Part shown: in pieces, positions 7,568 through 16,517 of the stretch
Position numbering within the stretch: position 1 is the stretch's first letter
How the letters are laid out: each line of letters opens with the position of its first letter
Assembly: GCA_964443415.1 (NCBI GenBank)
Contig: CAYUDC010000003.1
Span: 15,631 to 79,630, forward strand
Origin: B1 sp964443415
GTDB lineage: Bacteria > Bacteroidota > Bacteroidia > UKL13-3
Length of the DNA: 64,000 nt
Reading direction: 5' to 3'
Program-made: the position numbers and the translations under genes
Notes under the pieces: generated by a model
Told to the model about the DNA's origin: nothing
Databases searched by the model: none
Seen by the model: the letters and a program-made list of their open reading frames with translations, nothing else

Positions 7568-9919
7568 ATGAACCCATTTAAACACTTGGCTTTAGGTAGT
7601 TTTTTGTGCCTAATTTTTCCGCTAGCAAATTTCGCTCAACGTGTCGATTCTATTGACGTTTTGCATTATAATCTTAAGGTAAATCTTCAACAAATTAGTA
7701 CCAAGAAGATTCAAGGCAACGCACAACTAATTTGCCTCGCTAAATTTAACGGTTTGAACCGATTCTTTTTAGACCTCCAAAAGTTAACAGTGGATAGCCT
7801 CGCCATAGGTTCAAAAAAGCAACTATTCACACAATCCGATTCTACTATTTTGGTTCAAACCGAAAACACTTACAATGCTGGTGACACCATTAGATTAGAC
7901 GTATTTTACCAAGGTTCGCCTGTTACAGACAGTAAATGGGGTGGCTTTTATTTTAGCAATAATTTTGCTTATAACATGGGTGTAGGCATGGGCTCAAATC
8001 CTCCTAACTTTGGCAGGTGCTGGTTTCCTTGTATCGATAACTTTATAGATCGTGCAACTTACGAGTTCCATGTAACCACAGATACAGGGTTTATGGCTGT
8101 TTGCAGTGGATTGCAATCTCCTGCCACTTTGCATCAAAATGGCTCTATTACTTGGCACTGGAATTTAAGCCAAAGCATCCCAACCTATATTGCCAATGTG
8201 GCTGTTAGTAAATATGTGCTCATAGAAAGTTCCTACCCAGGGCTCAAGCGAAACATTCCGGTTGTATTGGCCATTTCGCCTGCCGATACCCTAAAATTAA
8301 AATCCTCTTTTGTGCGACTTTCTAATGCCATGTCGTGCTTCGAAGAAAAATTTGGGCCTTACCTTTTCGATAGGGTTGGCTTTGTTGGCGTACCTTTTAA
8401 TGCTGGTGCCATGGAGCATGCTTGCAATATTTCTTATCCGCTTTATGCTGTAGATGGCGCTGCTACATACGAAACGTTAATGGCACACGAGTTATCACAC
8501 CATTGGTGGGGAAATTTAGTGACCACACGAACTGCTTCCGACATGTGGCTGAATGAAGGCTGGGCAAGTTATTGTGAAGCCCTTTTCTTGGAATGTGCTT
8601 ATGGTAAAAATGCCTACGATGAAAAGATTGGATCCGAATTATTTGATGCCCTCCGAAATGCTACCGTGCGAGATCAAGGTTACAAACCTGTTTCGGGTGT
8701 TCCTTTAGCACAAACATACGGCACACATGTTTATACCAAAGGAGGTTTAATGGTGCATAACCTTAGACTCTTGATGGGCGACCAAGCTTTTTTTGATGCT
8801 TGCAAAAGCTATTTGCAAGTTTTTGCATTTAAGGATGCTAACTCTAATGATTTAAAAAATGAATTTCAGAAGTTTACCAGTTACGATTTAACTAGCTTTT
8901 TTAACTCATTTATCTTCGATAAGGGCCACTTAGATGCCCAATTTCATCAAACGGTTAATGGCAACGAAACAATTGAAATTCATGGCAATATCATGTCGAG
9001 GTATAAGTCTAATTTTGCCAATAGGCTACTTTTGCACGTGGGCGTTTATTATCAAAATGGTTCTCACAAGGTTTTTCCATTTAATGTAGTAAGCCCTACT
9101 AGCGCAGGCCCTGTTAGATTTGGAATGGAAAAAAGCAACCTGGAAAATGTCGCTTTTATTGTCTTAAACGAAAATTCTGGAATGGCTTTGGGTAGCATCA
9201 GTGAAAGCAAATGGATTAAAAATACCGGTGTTCATAATTTTACCCAAGCCTTGTTTACTGCCACTGTGCAGTCATTTGGCGACTCAAGCTTCTTGCATGT
9301 GCAGCATCATTATGCTGGCCCATGGATTGCATCTAACCAGTTGCCAGCAAATGTGATAGTAAGTAAGGAGCGCTTTTGGGAAATAAATGGCATTTTTGAT
9401 GATAACTTCAAATCAACCGCTTTTTTTAACTACGATGGAACGCTAAATACTAGGCTCGATAATGAGCTTATTCAGGTAACTGAAGACAGTTTGGTTTTAC
9501 TCTATCGTGCCCACCCTAATGCACCTTTTGAAATTGTAAGCGATTTAACTTTTCAGCCAGGGCCAAGCAAAACCGATAAAGTTGGAAGATTTTGGTTAAA
9601 CAATCTAAAAGCAGGTCAATATGCTATTGGTTATAGAAGTATACTTGCCGGCTTACAACATTTTGTGGAAGTTCCGGGATTAAGCGCTTATCCTAATCCT
9701 TCGGAAAGCGGGAAGTTTACGCTAGAATTTCCTCCAATGCAAAAAGCAGCTACTTTAGAAATTTATAATACGTCAGGCGTTTTGGTTCAAACCAAAGTAA
9801 TAGAAAAAAACCAACACCAAACAGAAGTCAATCTTGGCAACACCAACCAAAACCAAATCTATATTGCGGTAATTCTATCTGGCGAAAAAAGGTATTCGGT
9901 TAAGCTTATCAGCAAATGA
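7568..9919 (+). CDS. Secreted M1-family metallo-aminopeptidase with T9SS sorting domain
   Basis: 783 residues with an N-terminal signal peptide ending near ANFAQ. The N-terminal beta domain of M1 enzymes is followed by the exopeptidase motif, here GAMEH (about 279-283) instead of the usual GAMEN. The zinc site is HELSHHWW (His306, Glu307, His310) plus the third ligand in NEGWASY (Glu about 329). The C-terminal about 80 residues begin with AYPNPSESGKF and have the beta-rich pattern of T9SS type A sorting domains, so it is exported across the outer membrane and released or surface-attached. It probably trims N-terminal residues from external peptides. The stop overlaps fdhD by 4 bp (ATGA). Confidence 0.88.
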   Translation: MNPFKHLALGSFLCLIFPLANFAQRVDSIDVLHYNLKVNLQQISTKKIQGNAQLICLAKFNGLNRFFLDLQKLTVDSLAIGSKKQLFTQSDSTILVQTENTYNAGDTIRLDVFYQGSPVTDSKWGGFYFSNNFAYNMGVGMGSNPPNFGRCWFPCIDNFIDRATYEFHVTTDTGFMAVCSGLQSPATLHQNGSITWHWNLSQSIPTYIANVAVSKYVLIESSYPGLKRNIPVVLAISPADTLKLKSSFVRLSNAMSCFEEKFGPYLFDRVGFVGVPFNAGAMEHACNISYPLYAVDGAATYETLMAHELSHHWWGNLVTTRTASDMWLNEGWASYCEALFLECAYGKNAYDEKIGSELFDALRNATVRDQGYKPVSGVPLAQTYGTHVYTKGGLMVHNLRLLMGDQAFFDACKSYLQVFAFKDANSNDLKNEFQKFTSYDLTSFFNSFIFDKGHLDAQFHQTVNGNETIEIHGNIMSRYKSNFANRLLLHVGVYYQNGSHKVFPFNVVSPTSAGPVRFGMEKSNLENVAFIVLNENSGMALGSISESKWIKNTGVHNFTQALFTATVQSFGDSSFLHVQHHYAGPWIASNQLPANVIVSKERFWEINGIFDDNFKSTAFFNYDGTLNTRLDNELIQVTEDSLVLLYRAHPNAPFEIVSDLTFQPGPSKTDKVGRFWLNNLKAGQYAIGYRSILAGLQHFVEVPGLSAYPNPSESGKFTLEFPPMQKAATLEIYNTSGVLVQTKVIEKNQHQTEVNLGNTNQNQIYIAVILSGEKRYSVKLISK

Positions 9920-10725
9920 TGGCGGGCATCCAACAAATATCTATCGAGCGATTTGAGCATGGTATTTTTGCCAATGCTTTAGACTATGTAAGTGTGGAAG
10001 AGCCCTTAGAAATTAGTTTAATCTATGGGCTGGAGCATTTACGCCAGAAGAAGGTGGTATCGGTTACCATGCGCACCCCTGGTCATGATTTAGATTTAGC
10101 CATTGGCTTCTTATTTACAGAAGGCATTATTAAGAGTATAGATGATTTAGCATTAGAAAAACATGTTACTCATGGAATGATTGATAATCATATCGAGCTT
10201 TATTTAAAGCCAGATCTGTCTATCAATCTAAGTACTTTGGATAGGAATTTTTACACCACTTCTAGTTGTGGCGTTTGCGGCAAAACCAGTATTGAAGCCA
10301 TAAAGCAACAATGCGACAATCACTTTAAAGACGCCATAGAAGTTTCGCCAGAGCTATTAATGCAATTGCCCGAGAAGCTACGTTTGGTTCAAACCGACTT
10401 TTTACTAAGTGGCGGAATACACGCCTCTGCCCTATTTAATAGGCAAGGTGATTTTTTAGGGTTAAGAGAAGATGTTGGTAGACACAATGCCTTAGATAAA
10501 TTAATTGGTTACAGTTTACTTAACCCATCTATACCCCTATCAGATGCTGTTTTAATTTTGAGTGGAAGAGCCAGTTTCGAGTTGGTTCAAAAAGCAGCCA
10601 TGGCTGGAATTTCAAATATTGCAGCAGTTGGCGCTCCAAGCAGCCTAGCCATAGAAACAGCTAAGTCGTTTGGTATAAACTTATATGGCTTTGTAAAGCC
10701 ACATAAGTTTAATAAATATGCTTGA
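9916..10725 (+). CDS. fdhD: Formate dehydrogenase accessory sulfurtransferase FdhD
   Basis: 269 residues, normal for FdhD. The conserved cysteine pair is in TSSCGVCGK (Cys118 and Cys121). The family blocks TMRTPGHDLDLAIGFLFTEG (about 51-70), LREDVGRHNALDKL and LSGRASFELVQKAAMAGI are all present. FdhD carries sulfur from IscS to the bis-MGD molybdenum cofactor of formate dehydrogenase-like enzymes. No molybdoenzyme or moa/mob gene lies in the window, so its client is elsewhere. It is translationally coupled by a 4-bp ATGA overlap to the secreted aminopeptidase, an odd functional pairing. Two adjacent ATG codons (9916 and 9919) could both start it. It is convergent with parE. Confidence 0.95.
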   Translation: MMAGIQQISIERFEHGIFANALDYVSVEEPLEISLIYGLEHLRQKKVVSVTMRTPGHDLDLAIGFLFTEGIIKSIDDLALEKHVTHGMIDNHIELYLKPDLSINLSTLDRNFYTTSSCGVCGKTSIEAIKQQCDNHFKDAIEVSPELLMQLPEKLRLVQTDFLLSGGIHASALFNRQGDFLGLREDVGRHNALDKLIGYSLLNPSIPLSDAVLILSGRASFELVQKAAMAGISNIAAVGAPSSLAIETAKSFGINLYGFVKPHKFNKYA

Positions 10726-10727
10726 TC

Positions 10728-12611
10728 CTACACCAATTCTTCTTCTAAGTCTTCCTCGTAAACAGAGTCTTTTTCGATTCGAAGGTTGTCTATAATAAAG
10801 TTCTGCCTATCCATGGTGTTTTTACCCATGTAGTATTCAAGCATTTTTTGGATAGATGATTCCGGGTTTAACACAACAGGTTGCAGGCGCATGTCTTCTC
10901 CGATAAATAAACCAAACTCCTCTGGAGAGATTTCACCTAATCCTTTAAATCGGGTGATTTCTGGCCTTGCGCCCAACTTATTAATCGCTTGCTGCTTTTC
11001 TTCTTCGCTGTAGCAATAAAAGGTTTTCTGTTTATTTCTTACCCTAAACAAGGGTGTTTCTAAGATAAACAGGTGACCATTCTTAGCTAAATCTGGAAAA
11101 AACTGTAGGAAAAAGGTAAGCAAAAGTAAACGAATATGCATACCATCTACGTCGGCATCAGTAGCAATGACAATGCGATTATACCTTAAATCTTCTATAC
11201 TTTCTTCGATGTTTAAGGCATGTTGAAGCAAGTTGAACTCTTCGTTTTCGTAAACTATTTTTTTAGTTAAGCCATAAGAGTTTAAAGGCTTACCCCTAAG
11301 CGAAAATACTGCCTGAGTTTCTACATTTCTGCTTTTGGTGATAGATCCACTTGCAGAGTCTCCTTCGGTAATAAACAAGGTAGTTTCAAGCTTTTTCTCT
11401 TCGTTTTTACCTTCATTTAAATGTAGGCGACAATCTCTTAGCTTCTTGTTATGTAGGTTTGCTTTTTTGGCTCTTTCGTTGGCAAGTTTTTTAATACCGG
11501 CCATTTCTTTGCGCTCACGTTCGCTTTGATTGATTCGTCTTAACAAGGCATCGGCAGTTTCTGGGTGTTTATGCAGAAAGTCGTCTAAACTTTTCTTCAT
11601 AAAGTCCATCACAAACTGCTTAACGGTTGGCGAATCTGTAGGCGCCATGGTTACAGAGCCGAGCTTGGTTTTTGTTTGACTTTCAAACACGGGCTCTTGA
11701 ACCCTTAAACTTACTGCTGCGATAATGCTGGCACGAATATCCGCCAAGTCGAAATCTTTCTTGTAAAAATCGCGAACGGTTTTAGCAAAAGCTTCTCTAA
11801 AAGCATTTAAGTGTGTTCCACCCATGGTAGTATGTTGCCCGTTTACAAACGAGTAATATTCTTCACCATATTGATTTTCGTGGGTGATGGCTACTTCAAT
11901 ATCCTCTCCTTTTAAATGTATGATTGGATATTTAAGTTCTTCTTCTGTGGTTTTGCGCTTTAATAAGTCGAGCAAACCATCTTTTGAAAAATACTTTTTA
12001 TCGTTGAACCAAATGGTGAGCCCCGAATTAAGGTAAACATAATTCCAAAGCATATTCTCGATGTATTCGTTTACAAATCGAAAATGCTTGAAAATGGTAT
12101 CATCTGCTATAAATGAAATGGCTGTACCGTTTGGTTCTATGGTATCTTCTAGTTTATGGTCTTTGGTAAGTTGCCCTTTTTCGAATTCGGCAATTTTAGT
12201 CTTTCCATCCCTAAAACTTTGTGCTTTAAAGTAGATGGATAAAGCATTTACAGCTTTTGTTCCGACCCCATTTAGACCTACAGATTTTTTAAAAGCAGCT
12301 GAATCATATTTACCCCCAGTATTAATTTGAGAAACACATTCGATTACCTTGCCAAGCGGAATTCCGCGTCCGTAGTCTCTTACAGTAACCTTATTATCTA
12401 CAATTTTAATATCAATCTGCTTGCCATTGCCCATCACAAACTCATCAATGGAGTTGTCGATGATTTCTTTTAAAAGAATGTAAATACCATCATCCATGGC
12501 ACTTCCATCTCCTAGCTTACCAATATACATCCCTGGTCTTAGACGTATATGTTCTCTCCAATCAAGCGATTTAATGCTACTCTCGTCGTACTTTATTTCT
12601 TCTTCTGCCAT
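10728..12611 (-). CDS. parE: DNA topoisomerase IV subunit B
   Basis: The preferred start is the Met of MAEEEIKYDESS at 12611, nine codons inside the longest frame, giving about 627 residues. The GHKL ATPase domain shows IIDNSIDEFVMG, VRDYGRGIP and SVGLNGVGTKAVNAL. The TOPRIM domain shows FITEGDSASGS and the metal-binding DADVDGMHIR, followed by the ITRFKGLGEI region. It supplies ATP-driven strand passage for decatenation together with ParC, which in this window lies about 38 kb away (50122-52827), also on the minus strand, rather than adjacent. The gene runs to within 3 bp of the convergent fdhD stop. Confidence 0.93.
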   Translation of the reverse strand: MAEEEIKYDESSIKSLDWREHIRLRPGMYIGKLGDGSAMDDGIYILLKEIIDNSIDEFVMGNGKQIDIKIVDNKVTVRDYGRGIPLGKVIECVSQINTGGKYDSAAFKKSVGLNGVGTKAVNALSIYFKAQSFRDGKTKIAEFEKGQLTKDHKLEDTIEPNGTAISFIADDTIFKHFRFVNEYIENMLWNYVYLNSGLTIWFNDKKYFSKDGLLDLLKRKTTEEELKYPIIHLKGEDIEVAITHENQYGEEYYSFVNGQHTTMGGTHLNAFREAFAKTVRDFYKKDFDLADIRASIIAAVSLRVQEPVFESQTKTKLGSVTMAPTDSPTVKQFVMDFMKKSLDDFLHKHPETADALLRRINQSERERKEMAGIKKLANERAKKANLHNKKLRDCRLHLNEGKNEEKKLETTLFITEGDSASGSITKSRNVETQAVFSLRGKPLNSYGLTKKIVYENEEFNLLQHALNIEESIEDLRYNRIVIATDADVDGMHIRLLLLTFFLQFFPDLAKNGHLFILETPLFRVRNKQKTFYCYSEEEKQQAINKLGARPEITRFKGLGEISPEEFGLFIGEDMRLQPVVLNPESSIQKMLEYYMGKNTMDRQNFIIDNLRIEKDSVYEEDLEEELV

Positions 12612-12688
12612 GTGCTTAATTAAAATGTAAAAATACAATGCATTTAAATGCCTTTCTATTTCTATTATTCACAAAACTTGTGGAAAAC

Positions 12689-12719
12689 AAAAAAGCCCTA
12701 TCCAAACGGACAGGGCTTT
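12689..12719 (-). terminator. Rho-independent terminator after the OmpA/TPR lipoprotein gene
   Basis: On the minus strand a stem AAAGCCCTGTCC pairs, with one mismatch, with the arm ending GGATAGGGCTTT around a GTTT loop, and runs into a T tract. It sits just after the stop at 12739. Confidence 0.8.
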
Positions 12720-12738
12720 CTCAATTTTTTTATTCGAA

Positions 12739-14469
12739 TTAGCGAATAGCTGCTTGGAATAATGGGTTTTTAAAGAAGTTTCTGAATTCTAAATCTTCTT
12801 TAGCCATATTTCTAGCTTCGTTGCTTAACTGCACCGCTTTTGCTAAGTTGGTAGTACATACATCTTGGTTATTCATGCGAGCACCAGCGATGGCTCTTAC
12901 ATAATAGTGCTTCCAAGTTAATTCGTCTGGGTTGATGCCATCAATGGTGTTTTTAGCGCCATTAGCATCTCCATTTAATAATTGAGCCAAGGCTAAATTA
13001 TAAGGACTCTTACCGCTTTTTGTAAGGTTGGTAACTGCCGAGGCGTAGTTGCCACGCTTAATATCCATCAAACCTTTGTTTAATGATACATCGGCGCCAT
13101 TGGCTTCTGCCTTAGCGAAATATTCATTGGCTTTAGCCATGTTTCCTTGCATACGAGCCAAAGAACCTAAGTTTACTAGAACGATTCCGTTATTGTTAGA
13201 ATTGGCCAAAGCTTTTTCGAAGTTAGCAGCAGCATCATTGTTTTTGCCTTGTGCTAATTGTACTAAGCCTAAGTCGTTAAAACCTCTCCAATCAGTGGCA
13301 TAAGCGCTATTGTAGGCGTTTAATACTTCTTCTTTCTTAGCTAAATCTGTAGTAATTCTGCTTAAGTGGTATAATTCCATTTGGCTCAACTCGGCGTATT
13401 TACCATAAAACTGCATTAAGGTTGCATCATCTTTAAATGGTTTACCACCAATTACCATTAACTCAGAACGACGTAATTTTGGAAGAATATTGTCGGCAGC
13501 AAATTTCCAAGACTTCTCATGGTTTCTGCGTAAAAGGCTTTCTTTTTCTTCATCGCTGATACCTGTATTGTTGATAATTTGCAACATCGCATCCTTATCT
13601 TGTAAATTAGAGGCAGCTACTAATTCTCCAAAACCTTTCCAATCTTCGGCTAACATATAACCCATGCTAAAGTTAGAATCGTTTACTTCAGAGAAACCTA
13701 ATTTCTTTAACTCTTTACGGAAATAAGCAAATGTGCTAGTAGAACGACCACCTGATAAGTTGTTGTTTCTACTTAATTCGCCATCAGGTGAAGCAAATGC
13801 ATTAATTGAAATTCCTTTTACTACCCAATTTGGATCTTTCTTTAAAAGCTTTTTCAATTCAGCAATTTGGGTTTTATTGCTGATGAGCTTACCAGCCTTA
13901 AAGTTAGGATTAAACTTAGCTACATCCATTGGGAAGTAGATACTAACAGCCTTAGGGTTTAATTCTTGTACATAAACATCGGCCGAAATTTGAGTTTCAT
14001 TTTGATAAGTAACCAAATTAGGTGTAGTAATAGTACCTAAAACCATGATGCTATCTGGAACAGGTAAAACTTTACCTTCGAAAGTAAATCTAGGCAATAA
14101 TTTTACGTTCTTAAGATCGGCGGTATAAGGAATTTTATCTGTATAGGTTACAGAACCACCTGTTTTACTATTTACTGTGTAATCTGCGCTACCTTCTGCT
14201 TTTTCTCCTTTTATTTTAACTTCTTTCAATGGAATTTCTTTTCCATCAAGAGTTTTTAAATAAGGTTGAAAACTTACCAAAGCTTTGGCTTTCATCGATT
14301 TTTCAGGAATAGTGCCTGAAATGTTTACTAAAACCGAGTCGCCCTTTAATTCTAATGGATTAGGGCTTACAGAATAATTGTTTTTCGAGAAGTTAACCGT
14401 ACCACATGCAGATGCAAAAATGGAGAAGGCTAAACCAAGAGGGAGAACTTTTTGTGAAAAATCCTTCAT
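12739..14469 (-). CDS. Lipoprotein with OmpA-like domain and C-terminal TPR repeats
   Basis: 576 residues. The signal peptide ends in the lipobox SIFASAC (Cys22), so the protein should be lipid-anchored. Residues about 30-170 are beta-rich with no recognised domain. Residues about 170-270 resemble an OmpA C-terminal peptidoglycan-binding domain (KGISINAFASPDGELSRNN followed by LSGGRS). The C-terminal about 250 residues contain TPR-like repeats (DLGLVQLAQGKNNDAAANFE, LARMQGNMAKANEYFAKAE). It probably links the outer membrane to peptidoglycan and scaffolds other proteins. It is a single gene with its own terminator. Exact function unknown. Confidence 0.7.
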   Translation of the reverse strand: MKDFSQKVLPLGLAFSIFASACGTVNFSKNNYSVSPNPLELKGDSVLVNISGTIPEKSMKAKALVSFQPYLKTLDGKEIPLKEVKIKGEKAEGSADYTVNSKTGGSVTYTDKIPYTADLKNVKLLPRFTFEGKVLPVPDSIMVLGTITTPNLVTYQNETQISADVYVQELNPKAVSIYFPMDVAKFNPNFKAGKLISNKTQIAELKKLLKKDPNWVVKGISINAFASPDGELSRNNNLSGGRSTSTFAYFRKELKKLGFSEVNDSNFSMGYMLAEDWKGFGELVAASNLQDKDAMLQIINNTGISDEEKESLLRRNHEKSWKFAADNILPKLRRSELMVIGGKPFKDDATLMQFYGKYAELSQMELYHLSRITTDLAKKEEVLNAYNSAYATDWRGFNDLGLVQLAQGKNNDAAANFEKALANSNNNGIVLVNLGSLARMQGNMAKANEYFAKAEANGADVSLNKGLMDIKRGNYASAVTNLTKSGKSPYNLALAQLLNGDANGAKNTIDGINPDELTWKHYYVRAIAGARMNNQDVCTTNLAKAVQLSNEARNMAKEDLEFRNFFKNPLFQAAIR

Positions 14470-14529
14470 TGTTATTTATTTTTGTTGGCGCAAACTTAGT
14501 TTTTTAAGCTTAAAAAAGAAATAATTACT

Positions 14530-14727
14530 TTGTACATCATTAAAATTAAAGGCAAAGCCAAAATTCCTGATTACCTTCAGGTACGTGACAACAACTTTAC
14601 GTTGATTGCTTACACCCGCACAGATAGACCAGAAAAGGCCTTAGAGAAATGCGGCTTAGCAGACCGCGTGGAAGAAATTAAAGCCATCATGAATGAAATT
14701 CCTTTTGGCAAAATGACAAAAATTTAA
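14530..14727 (+). CDS. Conserved small protein upstream of FtsE, TTG start
   Basis: 65 residues reading YIIKIKGKAKIPDYLQVR then DNNFTLIAYTRTDRPEKALE, no signal peptide and no membrane segment. It lies 3 bp before the FtsE-like gene. I recall similar short proteins at this position in other Bacteroidota but know no function. There is no ATG near the start. TTG 14530 is the only usual initiation codon, and it overlaps a TACTTTG sequence that itself resembles a -7 promoter element, so the real start is uncertain and could be a non-standard codon (ATC or ATT) a few bases on. Confidence 0.65.
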   Translation: MYIIKIKGKAKIPDYLQVRDNNFTLIAYTRTDRPEKALEKCGLADRVEEIKAIMNEIPFGKMTKI

Positions 14728-14730
14728 CCT

Positions 14731-15417
14731 ATGAGTTTTAGCGATTGCATCATCAAATATCAGCAGGTAAGCTTGTTCCAACAAAACAATCTTGTATTGT
14801 CTGAAGTGAATTTTGAATTAGCTCCAGGCGCCTTCTGTTACTTGATTGGCGCCACTGGCAGCGGCAAAAGTACCTTGCTAAAATCTATGTATGGCGAGTT
14901 ACCCATCGAACGTGGGGATGCTTCTATTGCAGGATTTAATCTTAGAAAGTTAAAAAAATCAGAAATTCCCTTTTTAAGACGAAAAATTGGCATCGTATTT
15001 CAAGATTTCCAACTCCTTTACGACAGAGATGTAGAAGATAATCTTGAATTTGTGCTAAAAGCAACCAATTGGAAAAACAAAGCCGAAATAGATTTGCGTA
15101 TCAGAGAAGTACTGCAATTGGTTGGTTTAGACACCAAGCTTCATAAAATGCCTCATGAGTTAAGCGGTGGCGAACAACAAAGACTTGTTATTGCTAGGGC
15201 TTTACTTAATAAGCCAACCCTCATACTAGCTGATGAACCAACAGGTAACCTTGATCCAAAAACCAGCGACGAAATTCTTACATTACTACATCAAATTAGT
15301 AAAGAAGGAACAAGTGTGTTAATGGCTACACACGATTATAGAATTTTAGAGAAATTCCCCGCTCAGGTTATTAAATGTGAGGGTGGCTTTGTGCAGCTAA
15401 CGCAAGTGAGTGAGTAA
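14731..15417 (+). CDS. ftsE: FtsE-like ABC transporter ATP-binding protein
   Basis: 228 residues, a single ABC ATPase domain. Walker A is GATGSGKST (about 39-47), the Q loop is in VFQDFQLLYDRDVEDN, the ABC signature is LSGGEQQR and Walker B is LILADEPTGNLD, followed by the H-loop MATHD. The Q-loop and D-loop regions resemble FtsE, the partner of FtsX in coupling division to periplasmic peptidoglycan hydrolysis. No ftsX is adjacent. LolD-type or other MacB-class ATPases are the main alternatives. Its 3' end overlaps the convergent glycosyltransferase by 21 bp. Confidence 0.8.
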   Translation: MSFSDCIIKYQQVSLFQQNNLVLSEVNFELAPGAFCYLIGATGSGKSTLLKSMYGELPIERGDASIAGFNLRKLKKSEIPFLRRKIGIVFQDFQLLYDRDVEDNLEFVLKATNWKNKAEIDLRIREVLQLVGLDTKLHKMPHELSGGEQQRLVIARALLNKPTLILADEPTGNLDPKTSDEILTLLHQISKEGTSVLMATHDYRILEKFPAQVIKCEGGFVQLTQVSE

Positions 15418-16515
15418 ATTAATAATTACCTCCGCTCCTGCTTTATTAGAAAAGTGTTTTAAAACAAGCTCGCTCCTATTTTGAATTTCTTCTTCCGAAA
15501 AAGGCTTTAGCATTAATTCATCTAGCTTTGATGCCATCTCCTTTCCTGTTTCTGCCAAATGCACAATGGGTAATAGATTAGAAGACGCAACCATCGCCCT
15601 GTTGGCCAATATATGTTTGCCAGAAAACAAACAATTTACCAGTTTTAATTTTATGCCAGTAGGTTGAAATGTAGGCAATAAATTCACTTGTGCTTCTTGA
15701 ATCAGGTGGTCTATTTCTGCCGGACTTATGCCTTCTCTTAATGTAATATTGTTAGAAGACGCAATGGCCTCTCTTAAGGAACCTTTGGCTCCGTCACCAG
15801 CAATAACAAGGCTTTTACTTGAGTGCGGCATTACCTCGTTGATTAAAAACATGGCCGCCACATGGTTTTCGTTGACACTTAACTTACCATGATAAAATGC
15901 AAAACTGCCTAAAGCCTTCTGAATGCTTATGGCGTCATGCGCATGAAATGGCGGTAACATTTTTACCTTATTGCCGTATCTATTTTTTAACTCCTCTTGG
16001 TCCTTTTCCGAAATAGCCAGAATATAATTGGCATGATGGAGGATGGGTTCAAACCGACTTAACAATAAGCTCTCTACTTTTAGGTAGATTTTCTTGAAAA
16101 GCGACTCTTCTCCTTGTAATAACAACTGATAATAATGATGCTCAATATTATGCATCCTTACTAACTTTAATCTATTGGCTAGACTTGGATGATCTAAGAA
16201 ATAGCAACAATGAAGTGCTTCAAATAAAATTGGATATTGATTGGATTGAAGATTTTTAAGCAAATCTGGATGAGCTCTGCTACTTACAATAAAAGGCTTA
16301 ACAGAAAACTTAAAACTACTTCTCTTGTAATAATAGACTTGCTCACAATATTTCTCTAACTCTTTAGAGGGCTTCCTTTGTCCATATTCAAAAACATGCA
16401 AATGGATTTTTATACCCATTTGGTGCAAAGACTTTATTTTATAAAATACATCAATTACTCCACCATAATTGGCAGGAAAAGGAATGTCAAAACTTACAAT
16501 ATTTAGGTACTTCAA
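15397..16515 (-). CDS. Glycosyltransferase, GT4-like
   Basis: 372 residues with GT-B architecture. The N-terminal Rossmann domain starts MKYLNIVSFDIPFPANYGG, with the glycine loop typical of GT4 acceptor domains. A block LVRMHNIEHHYYQ (about 125-137) and ANYILAISEKDQEEL follow. The C-terminal nucleotide-sugar domain contains VIAGDGAKG and LLPTFQPTGIKLKLVNCLFSG, the latter in place of the common EPFGxxxxEA motif with a Lys in the middle. It probably adds a sugar to a cell-surface glycan. It lies 2 bp after a second glycosyltransferase on the same strand, so the two form an operon with recQ and lolD upstream. Confidence 0.75.
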   Translation of the reverse strand: MKYLNIVSFDIPFPANYGGVIDVFYKIKSLHQMGIKIHLHVFEYGQRKPSKELEKYCEQVYYYKRSSFKFSVKPFIVSSRAHPDLLKNLQSNQYPILFEALHCCYFLDHPSLANRLKLVRMHNIEHHYYQLLLQGEESLFKKIYLKVESLLLSRFEPILHHANYILAISEKDQEELKNRYGNKVKMLPPFHAHDAISIQKALGSFAFYHGKLSVNENHVAAMFLINEVMPHSSKSLVIAGDGAKGSLREAIASSNNITLREGISPAEIDHLIQEAQVNLLPTFQPTGIKLKLVNCLFSGKHILANRAMVASSNLLPIVHLAETGKEMASKLDELMLKPFSEEEIQNRSELVLKHFSNKAGAEVIINLLTHLR

Positions 16516-16517
16516 AC

